Shown here one piece after another: positions 58,564 through 64,000 of a stretch of 64,000 bases of DNA. The notes under the pieces were generated by a model. That model saw nothing but the letters and a program-made list of their open reading frames with translations. It did no database searches and was not told the DNA's origin. The DNA is taken from contig NZ_UATM01000032.1 in the NCBI RefSeq assembly GCF_900454685.1, positions 1,054,001-1,118,000 on the forward strand, written 5' to 3'. The position numbers and the translations under genes are program-made. The stretch is from Peptoniphilus harei. Lineage in GTDB: Bacteria > Bacillota > Clostridia > Tissierellales > Peptoniphilaceae. Each line of letters starts with the position of its first letter. The stretch's first letter is position 1.

Positions 58564-59980
58564 AGAATATAAATCAGTAACAGAAGTTGTTGGACCTCTT
58601 ATGACTGTAGAAGGTGTAGAAGGTGCAGCCTATGAAGAACTAGTTGACATCGAGCTGCAAAATGGAGAAAAAAGACGTGGTCGTGTAATCGAAATTGACG
58701 GTGATAAGGCCATGGTGCAAATCTTCGAAGGTTCTAGTGGAATCAACCTTAAGGATACAAGTGTTAGGTTCTTAGGTAAGCCTCTCGAACTTGGAGTTTC
58801 ACCTGACATGATTGGTAGAGTCTTTGATGGACTTGGAGAACCAATTGATGATGGTCCAAAGATTATTCCAGAAGAAAAAATTGATATAAATGGTACTGCA
58901 ATTAACCCAGTATCAAGAGACTACCCATCAGAATTTATTCAAACTGGTGTGTCTGTAATTGACGGACTTAACACTCTTGTTAGGGGACAAAAACTTCCTA
59001 TTTTCTCTGCAGCAGGACTTCCTCACAACGAACTTGCGGCTCAAATTGCAAGACAAGCTACAGTACTTTCTGGTGGAGACTTCGCCGTTGTATTTGCAGC
59101 TATGGGTATTACTTTTGAAGAAGCTCAATACTTTATTGATGACTTCACAAAGACAGGTGCCATTGACAGGGCAGTTCTATTTATGAACCTTGCAGATGAC
59201 CCGGCAATTGAAAGACTTGCAACACCAAAGATGGCTCTTACGGCAGCAGAATACTTGGCTTTTGAAGAAGGCAAGCACGTTCTTGTTATATTAACAGATA
59301 TGACAAACTATGCAGAAGCCCTAAGAGAAGTTTCTGCAGCAAGAAAGGAAGTTCCAGGTAGACGTGGTTACCCAGGTTATCTATATACTGACCTTGCAGG
59401 TATCTATGAAAGAGCTGGAAGAATAAAGGGAAGAGATGGATCTATCACTCAAATCCCTATCCTAACAATGCCAGAAGGTGACATCACTCACCCAATCCCT
59501 GACTTGACTGGATATATCACAGAGGGACAAATAATCCTTTCAACAGAATTATTTAAACAAGGTCTAGAGCCACCTATTAACGCCATCCCATCCTTATCAA
59601 GACTTAAGGACAAGGGTATTGGTAAGGGCAAGACTCGTGAAGACCACGCAGATACAATGAACCAAATTTACGCTGCTTACACAGCAGGTAAAGAAGCAAA
59701 AGAATTATCAGCAATCTTAGGGGAAACTGCCTTAACAGAAACAGACAAGGCCTTTGCTCAATTTGCAGATATGTTTGAAAAACAATATGTATCTCAAGGT
59801 TTTGAAACAAATAGGTCTATACTTGAAACCCTAAACTTAGGTTGGGAACTTTTATCTATAATTCCTAAGACAGAACTTAAGAGAATTGACGACAAATTAA
59901 TTGAAAAATATTTGGGCGATAAGGAGAATAAAGAGGAGGATTCTAAGGATCCTGAAAATTTAGAAAATGAGGGATTATAA
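58556..59980 (+). CDS. ntpB: V-type ATP synthase subunit B
   Basis: 474 residues, non-catalytic nucleotide-site subunit. [19 protein letters not shown] start, [20 protein letters not shown] in place of a P-loop and the [20 protein letters not shown] block. The C-terminus carries a short Glu/Lys/Asp-rich tail after the core ([17 protein letters not shown]). The ATG at 58556 lies inside the ntpA end; overlaps ntpD by one base. Confidence 0.96.
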   Translation: MLKEYKSVTEVVGPLMTVEGVEGAAYEELVDIELQNGEKRRGRVIEIDGDKAMVQIFEGSSGINLKDTSVRFLGKPLELGVSPDMIGRVFDGLGEPIDDGPKIIPEEKIDINGTAINPVSRDYPSEFIQTGVSVIDGLNTLVRGQKLPIFSAAGLPHNELAAQIARQATVLSGGDFAVVFAAMGITFEEAQYFIDDFTKTGAIDRAVLFMNLADDPAIERLATPKMALTAAEYLAFEEGKHVLVILTDMTNYAEALREVSAARKEVPGRRGYPGYLYTDLAGIYERAGRIKGRDGSITQIPILTMPEGDITHPIPDLTGYITEGQIILSTELFKQGLEPPINAIPSLSRLKDKGIGKGKTREDHADTMNQIYAAYTAGKEAKELSAILGETALTETDKAFAQFADMFEKQYVSQGFETNRSILETLNLGWELLSIIPKTELKRIDDKLIEKYLGDKENKEEDSKDPENLENEGL

Positions 59981-60663
59981 TGGCAAGACTAAATATAAAC
60001 CCCACAAGGATGAACCTATCCATTCTAAAAACAAAACTTGAAACATCAAAAAGAGGCCACAAACTTTTAAAGGACAAGCAAGATGAACTTATGAGACAGT
60101 TCATCACACTTATCAAGGAAAATAAAAAGTTAAGACTTGAAGTGGAAGACAAACTTCAAGATTCTTTCAAGGCCTTCTTGATGGCATCAGCTGCCATGAG
60201 TCCTGAAATGTTAGAAGAAGCAATTGCCCTTCCAACAACAAGGACTTTAGTTGATATAAAAAAGAAAAATATTATGTCTGTTAACGTACCTGAAATGGAA
60301 TTTATAACAAAGAAGACATCAGAAGATGCATCAAGATATCCCTACGGATATGCACAGACAACTTCAGACCTTGACTCAGCTATAGATAATCTTACAGAAG
60401 TAATGGAAGAGCTTTTGACCCTAACTCAGAAAGAAAAGGCGTCACAACTTCTTGCTAACGAAATCGAAAAGACGAGAAGAAGAGTAAATGCACTTGAGTA
60501 CAAAACAATTCCAGACTTAGAAGAGACTATAAAATATATTCGTTCAAAACTTGATGAAAGTGAAAGGGCAAATATAACAAGACTAATGAAGGTCAAGGAC
60601 ATCATCTCAAAAGAAGAGATGAAGGAAGAAAAATCAGAAAAAGTAAATGCAGAACTTGCATGA
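59980..60663 (+). CDS. ntpD: V-type ATP synthase subunit D (central stalk)
   Basis: 227 residues, two long antiparallel helices. [20 protein letters not shown] at the N-terminus and [20 protein letters not shown] near 165-185 are family hallmarks. It transmits rotation between head and rotor ring with subunit F. Starts TAATG with ntpB. Last gene of the operon; a terminator follows. Confidence 0.95.
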   Translation: MARLNINPTRMNLSILKTKLETSKRGHKLLKDKQDELMRQFITLIKENKKLRLEVEDKLQDSFKAFLMASAAMSPEMLEEAIALPTTRTLVDIKKKNIMSVNVPEMEFITKKTSEDASRYPYGYAQTTSDLDSAIDNLTEVMEELLTLTQKEKASQLLANEIEKTRRRVNALEYKTIPDLEETIKYIRSKLDESERANITRLMKVKDIISKEEMKEEKSEKVNAELA

Positions 60664-60671
60664 GAATAATA

Positions 60672-60698
60672 AAGCTAGAGAAAAATCTCTGGCTTTTT
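60672..60698 (+). terminator. Terminator of the V-ATPase operon
   Basis: AAGCTAGAGA and TCTCTGGCTT form a 10-bp stem (one G-U pair) with a short A-rich loop, then five T. Confidence 0.9.
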
Positions 60699-60840
60699 TA
60701 TTTTTAGAAAATTTAAATTAAAGTTTAATTGAGTTTTATTAATTAAAGATTATGATAGAACTTTCAAACTTTGTGTGTGGCCATGTATTTCATTGGTTAT
60801 AAATAAATTATAAGAAGAAATCATTAGAGGGAGGAATAAA

Positions 60841-61215
60841 ATGAAATTTTTACACACAATGATTAGGGTAAAAGATCTAGAAAAATCTGAAAAGTTTTAT
60901 AAAGAAAATTTGGGTTTTGTAGAATCAAGACGCAAGGACTTTCCAGAAGATGAATTTACACTAGTCTATTTAAAATTAGAGGATTCACCCTATGAATTAG
61001 AATTAACTTATAATTATGACGGAAGAGATTACACATTGGGCGACGGTTACGGTCACATTGCAATCTCTCACCCAGACATCAAAGCCTTTAGGGAAGAATT
61101 AAAAGAAAAGGGTTGTGATGTAACAGAACTTAAAGCCCTTTCAGACAATTCAGATTCTTATTTCTTTGTAAAAGATCCAGATGGATACAAGATTGAAGTT
61201 ATTGGTGAAAAATAA
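60841..61215 (+). CDS. gloA: Lactoylglutathione lyase / glyoxalase I family
   Basis: 124 residues, two beta-alpha-beta-beta-beta modules. All four metal ligands of the GloA type are present: His5 (KFLHTMIRV), Glu54 (YELELTYNY), His72 (GYGHIAIS) and Glu119 (GYKIEVIGE). It removes methylglyoxal as a thiol adduct; since many such anaerobes lack glutathione, the thiol may be another one. AGGGAGGAATAAA precedes the ATG. Single gene. Confidence 0.9.
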   Translation: MKFLHTMIRVKDLEKSEKFYKENLGFVESRRKDFPEDEFTLVYLKLEDSPYELELTYNYDGRDYTLGDGYGHIAISHPDIKAFREELKEKGCDVTELKALSDNSDSYFFVKDPDGYKIEVIGEK

Positions 61216-61225
61216 ATTATAAATA

Positions 61226-61260
61226 AAACCACCTTGTGAAGTGAATTCATAAGGTGGTTT
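61226..61260. terminator. Hairpin between convergent gloA and the DUF3021 gene
   Basis: AAACCACCTT and AAGGTGGTTT form a perfect 10-bp stem with a 15-nt loop; a modest T-run occurs on each strand, slightly better on the minus side. Confidence 0.65.
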
Positions 61261-61264
61261 GCTT

Positions 61265-61717
61265 TTACATATTATTTTTTATTTTAGCATTTAATCTCGA
61301 AATGTCCCTTTTGTAAATTGCGTATTCTATAAACCATATTCCAAGATAGATTAAAAAGTAAATAGCAAGAAATATGGCAAGAGATAAAAAGGACTTTTGG
61401 AACCAGTAGAGTTTGTAGCCTACAAAAATCATAGTTGAAGCAGTCAATAGAAAGTGAAGAATGGTCCTTACAAGTATTGAAAGTTTTTCTTCTTCCCAAA
61501 CTACAGAGGCAAAGCCAAATACCAGACCAAGAAGTCCAACGAGGTAAATTGACAAAAAGCTTGCTGAAAAGACTGACTTAGAGTTCTCAATTAACATTGG
61601 ATTGGCAATAGAAAAATCTCCATCAGTGAAGAAGTAGGACATGACAAGAGAAATTACAAGCAAAACAAATTCACAAATCAAAAGACCATTTACCATTCGA
61701 CTAATAATTTTTTTCAT
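61265..61717 (-). CDS. DUF3021 family membrane protein (LytTR partner)
   Basis: 150 residues, four helices (about 9-28, 48-70, 82-103, 110-132) and a basic C-terminus, matching DUF3021. Such proteins are encoded beside a stand-alone LytTR regulator and, in streptococcal HdrRM/BrsRM-type systems, a membrane partner holds the regulator inactive. The gene starts 9 nt after the LytTR gene (GGTGATTTT before ATG). The signal sensed is unknown. Confidence 0.82.
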   Translation of the reverse strand: MKKIISRMVNGLLICEFVLLVISLVMSYFFTDGDFSIANPMLIENSKSVFSASFLSIYLVGLLGLVFGFASVVWEEEKLSILVRTILHFLLTASTMIFVGYKLYWFQKSFLSLAIFLAIYFLIYLGIWFIEYAIYKRDISRLNAKIKNNM

Positions 61718-61726
61718 AAAATCACC

Positions 61727-62167
61727 TCATATACCAAGAGTTTCTTTAATTTTTTTTACATATCTTCGAGAGACAAAGGTCTTGGAATTATTTTTCATTT
61801 TTACAGAAATAGTTCCAGAGTAGGATAAGTCAAAGCTATCAACTAAATTTAGGTTGATAAGTTCAGAATTTGAAATTCTAACAAACTTCTTAGACTTTAA
61901 AATATCTTCAAGCTGATAAATTCTTTTCTTTACTAAATATTTTTCATCTATAGACTCAGCAAAGACCTTTGAATTCTCTGTGTAAATTCTATAAATTTTT
62001 GCAGGATTTAGAATTTTTATCTTCTCATCAAGAAAACCAATTAAAAGACTCTCTGAATTTTCTAGTACAAAGGACTTGATACTTAGAACTTCTTCCGTAA
62101 TCTTATCTGTGTAAACAAAAGTTTTGGGAAGCTTATAAGCTTCATCTATTTTAATTTCAAAATCCAT
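61727..62167 (-). CDS. LytTR DNA-binding regulator
   Basis: 146 residues. About 45 N-terminal residues (a short sheet, no receiver domain) precede a LytTR domain: KILNPAKIYRIYTENSKVFA, LEDILKSKKFVRISNSELIN and GTISVKMKNNSKTFVSRRYV, ending VKKIKETLGI. No phosphorylation site, so control is expected through the DUF3021 partner. LytTR systems usually activate their own operon. TAAAGGAGGTCACAT precedes the ATG. Confidence 0.88.
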   Translation of the reverse strand: MDFEIKIDEAYKLPKTFVYTDKITEEVLSIKSFVLENSESLLIGFLDEKIKILNPAKIYRIYTENSKVFAESIDEKYLVKKRIYQLEDILKSKKFVRISNSELINLNLVDSFDLSYSGTISVKMKNNSKTFVSRRYVKKIKETLGI

Positions 62168-62256
62168 ATGTGACCTCCTTTACTTATAATATAAACCATG
62201 AGAAGAAAAAGTAAATAAATCTCAGCTAAGTGGTCAAAATTTTTATATAAGTGGTA

Positions 62257-62286
62257 AAAGAAAAAGTGTAGGAATGTTCCTACACT
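62257..62286 (-). terminator. Terminator of the hot-dog protein gene
   Basis: AGTGTAGGAA and TTCCTACACT form a perfect 10-bp stem. On the minus strand a TTTTCTTTT run follows; the stem includes the last base of the stop codon. Confidence 0.85.
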
Positions 62287-62663
62287 TAATCTAATAAAAT
62301 TCCTTTTAAAATTCCATGAAGAAGATGGTCGCCATTTTCGTCATAGACATCGGAAGTTATATCAATAAAATTTTTGCCATTTTTATTTTCGATATTGTCA
62401 ACTACATTAATACTTTTGATTTTTCTTCCTGTATATGCTTTTTTCAAAAAATCAAATTCCATCCTATACATCAAAATATCGTAATCGCCACCAATTTTAT
62501 TGGTAAGACTTGCTGTCAGAAGACCTTGCAAAAGATATTCGCCCTTGTCGTTGGGACTTTCGTGGTGCTTGCCCCAAAAGTTAGCATTTTCTGCATAGTC
62601 CTTCAGGTCCTTCTCAGTAAAAACTCTTTCGTAAATAACTTCATCGCCTTTATTTAATCTCAT
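62286..62663 (-). CDS. MaoC-like hot-dog fold protein
   Basis: 125 residues. VFTEKDLKDYAENANFWGKH and LLQGLLTASLTNKIGG fit the hot-dog core helix region of MaoC-type (R)-hydratases, and GRKIKSINVVDNIENKNGKN the following strands. The usual catalytic Asp-His pair is not clearly placed (NFWGKHHESPNDKGEYLLQG is the matching segment), so enzymatic activity is uncertain. The start lies directly beyond the left arm of the perfect inverted repeat shared with the divergent gene. Confidence 0.6.
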   Translation of the reverse strand: MRLNKGDEVIYERVFTEKDLKDYAENANFWGKHHESPNDKGEYLLQGLLTASLTNKIGGDYDILMYRMEFDFLKKAYTGRKIKSINVVDNIENKNGKNFIDITSDVYDENGDHLLHGILKGILLD

Positions 62664-62666
62664 AAT

Positions 62667-62730
62667 AACACCTCAATTATAATATACCCAATAATTAAAT
62701 TAAATTTGGGTATATTATAATTGAGGTGTT
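62667..62730. promoter_or_regulatory. Perfect 25-bp inverted repeat forming a symmetric divergent promoter
   Basis: Arms 62667-62691 and 62706-62730 are exact complements around a 14-nt AT centre. Each arm contains, reading outward, TTGGGTATATTATAAT and TTGAGGTGTT, that is a -10-like element and the ribosome binding site of its own gene. Both divergent genes thus have nearly identical upstream regions, with ATG 3 nt beyond each arm. It could be an operator, a DNA hairpin or a duplicated promoter. Confidence 0.75.
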
Positions 62731-62733
62731 AAA

Positions 62734-63255
62734 ATGAAGAAAATTTTATTATACGGACTTGACAGTGAAAAAACAAAAATCACTGAAGAAGTTGCAAGTG
62801 AATTTGGAATTGAATTAAATAAAATAAATGAGGAAAATTTAGAAGAAAAAGTTGGAAAACTTTTTGAAGAAGATTTAAGCAAGAATGAAGTACTAGAAGC
62901 TGAAGAAAAGCTTATGGTTTTATCAGACATGGATAGGGAAGAGCTGCGTGACTTCCTATTAGGTCTTAAGGGCAAGGGAGTCATGGTAGACCACAAGTGC
63001 GTCCTTACAAAGACTAATGCAGAATGGACCTTTGGATTTTTAATGGGACACATTGCTGATGAACACAGGGTGGTTACAAAATTTAGAGAACTTGGTGGAC
63101 TTGTAAAGATTGCCCTTGATAAACTTGAAAAAGAAGCTGACCAAGACTTGAAAAAACTTGTGGATAGGGCAATGGAAAATAGAGACAGAGAACTTGACGA
63201 AGAAAGAATTGACAAGGACATAAGAGATTTAAAAGATAGATTAAATATAAAATAA
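62734..63255 (+). CDS. DUF3783 domain protein
   Basis: 173 residues, soluble. The middle (about 68-125) matches the small DUF3783 family: LSDMDREELRDFLLGLKGKG followed by VLTKTNAEWTFGFLMGHIAD. The C-terminal third is a charged coiled coil. Function of the family is unknown. TTGAGGTGTT precedes the ATG and is part of the inverted repeat. A terminator follows at once, so this is a single-gene unit. Confidence 0.75.
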   Translation: MKKILLYGLDSEKTKITEEVASEFGIELNKINEENLEEKVGKLFEEDLSKNEVLEAEEKLMVLSDMDREELRDFLLGLKGKGVMVDHKCVLTKTNAEWTFGFLMGHIADEHRVVTKFRELGGLVKIALDKLEKEADQDLKKLVDRAMENRDRELDEERIDKDIRDLKDRLNIK

Positions 63256-63260
63256 ATTTA

Positions 63261-63288
63261 AACCCAGAAGCTTTTCTGGGTTATTTTT
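63261..63288 (+). terminator. Terminator of the DUF3783 gene
   Basis: AACCCAGAA-GCTT-TTCTGGGTT, a perfect 9-bp stem, followed by ATTTTT. The following 63289-63400 is AT-rich with faint traces of the 18-nt unit. Confidence 0.88.
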
Positions 63289-63400
63289 ATGAATTTAATT
63301 AAGAGCTAAAAATTAAATAAGTTATAGCTTAAAGCAATAACTTTAAATTTTTATAAGATATCTAGGAAGAAAATCCCTAACAGATATTTCATAAAACATA

Positions 63401-63442
63401 AAAAAATAAAACCTCGATGTATTAATTACACCGAGGTTTTTT
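63401..63442 (-). terminator. Bidirectional terminator after carB
   Basis: AAACCTCGATGTA and TACACCGAGGTTT pair with one mismatch; the minus strand then has TTTATTTTTT and the plus strand TTTTTT. Confidence 0.85.
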
Positions 63443-63463
63443 AAGCTTTATAAATTTTTAAAA

Positions 63464-64000
63464 TTAAAATTCTGTTATGTCATAGATATCCATGTTTTCT
63501 TCATGGAATTTTTTATTCTTAACTGCTACTCTTGCTGCTAATGTGTCAAGTGATGTCACTATGTCGATGCCATATTCTGTAGCCATTCTTCTAATTTTAA
63601 AGCCATCTCTTGTTGAATCGCCACCCTTTGTTGGAGTGTTAACTACAAGGTCGATTTCACCGTTTCTTATTACATCAAGGATATTTGGTCTTGGGTCATT
63701 GATTTTGCCAACTTCCTTGGCTTCGATTCCAGCTTCTTTTAAGAATTTACAAGTTCCCTTAGTTGCTACAATCTTGTAACCCATATCTTGCATTGTCTTT
63801 GCAATTCCTAAAAATTCTTCCTTGTCATTGTCATTAATTGTTGCAAGCACACGTGATGCATTGTCTTCTATTGCAGATCCTCCTGCTAGGAAGCCTTTGA
63901 AAAGTGCTTCGTCAATGTCTTTTCCAACTCCAAGGACTTCTCCAGTAGATTTCATTTCAGGTCCAAGAGAAATTTCTACCCTGTTAAGTTTTGACATGGA
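63464..64000 (-). CDS. carB: Carbamoyl-phosphate synthase large subunit, C-terminal part (partial)
   Basis: The last 179 codons of carB; the gene continues beyond the right edge. LGPEMKSTGEVLGVG is the end of the second ATP-grasp domain, followed by the MGS-like allosteric domain (about 45-175 here: IAKTMQDMGYKIVATKGTCK, NTPTKGGDSTRDGFKIRRMA, TSLDTLAARVAVKNK). The ATG at 63997 is internal, as a Ser codon precedes it in frame and the family motif starts upstream. Pyrimidine and arginine synthesis. A terminator follows. Confidence 0.93.
   Translation of the reverse strand, partial: SMSKLNRVEISLGPEMKSTGEVLGVGKDIDEALFKGFLAGGSAIEDNASRVLATINDNDKEEFLGIAKTMQDMGYKIVATKGTCKFLKEAGIEAKEVGKINDPRPNILDVIRNGEIDLVVNTPTKGGDSTRDGFKIRRMATEYGIDIVTSLDTLAARVAVKNKKFHEENMDIYDITEF

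Noticed and set aside
63464..63997. A complete 177-residue MGS-domain protein (methylglyoxal synthase-like)
   Set aside because: The frame continues upstream of the ATG to the window edge and the LGPEMKSTGEVLG segment belongs inside CarB, so it is a truncated carB.

Overview
The window comes from a low-GC (about 30%), Gram-positive-type anaerobe. Gene content and 16S rRNA type suggest the Tissierellia / Peptoniphilaceae (Peptoniphilus, Anaerococcus, Finegoldia and relatives), but I cannot name a species by eye. Supporting traits are a V-type (not F-type) ATPase with a complete Na+ site, strong AGGAGG ribosome binding sites, many extended -10 (TGnTATAAT) promoters, a str operon, lipoprotein ABC binding proteins and a PheST-ZapA-U32-MutS2 gene order.

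Layout. 1-15920: tRNA-Trp (minus, cut by the edge), a class II Fic protein behind an operator-like repeat cluster, then a long co-directional housekeeping run pheS-pheT-zapA-U32 peptidase-mutS2-argS-membrane protein, followed by exoA, pgeF and a TPR protein. 15921-22422: one rRNA operon with three consensus promoters, 16S, tRNA-Ala, 23S and 5S with visible RNase III processing stems, then eleven tRNAs interrupted by a roughly 150-nt stretch of strong hairpins that is not a tRNA. 22423-28927: a YprB-like nuclease that has lost catalytic residues, nifS-thiI-lemA-TPM, a DUF1624 acyltransferase-like protein and a 27-residue membrane microprotein missed by length cut-offs. 28928-40555: a polyamine system (XRE-cupin regulator plus potABCD), a membrane protein, a BMP/PnrA-type nucleoside ABC transporter and a P1-family (DmpA) peptidase. 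40556-42538: three tandem paralogous membrane proteins of unknown function behind a 5' UTR hairpin. 42539-47078: rpsL-rpsG-fusA-tuf. 47164-50314: glutathione peroxidase, a TlpA-type lipoprotein, and a nucleoside hydrolase plus ECF S-component pair whose leader looks like a preQ1-I riboswitch. 50322-51919: an IS1182-family element with imperfect terminal inverted repeats. 52107-60698: a nine-gene V-type Na+-ATPase operon. 60841-64000: glyoxalase I, LytTR/DUF3021, a hot-dog protein and a DUF3783 protein divergent across a perfect 25-bp inverted repeat, and the 3' end of carB.

Connections. nifS and thiI supply 4-thiouridine in tRNA. The queuosine-salvage candidate (48765-50314) would feed a modification of the GUN-anticodon tRNAs, and three of its substrates (Asn-GTT, Asp-GTC, Tyr-GTA) lie in the tRNA cluster. 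The BMP transporter suggests general nucleoside scavenging. The most unusual signals are (i) a dispersed family of intergenic arrays with an exact 18-nt period whose units share one open hexapeptide frame (about E-V-I-K-N-Y) at four loci, (ii) the preQ1-like leader with its hydrolase/ECF operon, (iii) the tandem membrane-protein triplet, (iv) the structured insert in the tRNA operon, and (v) the symmetric divergent promoter at 62667-62730.
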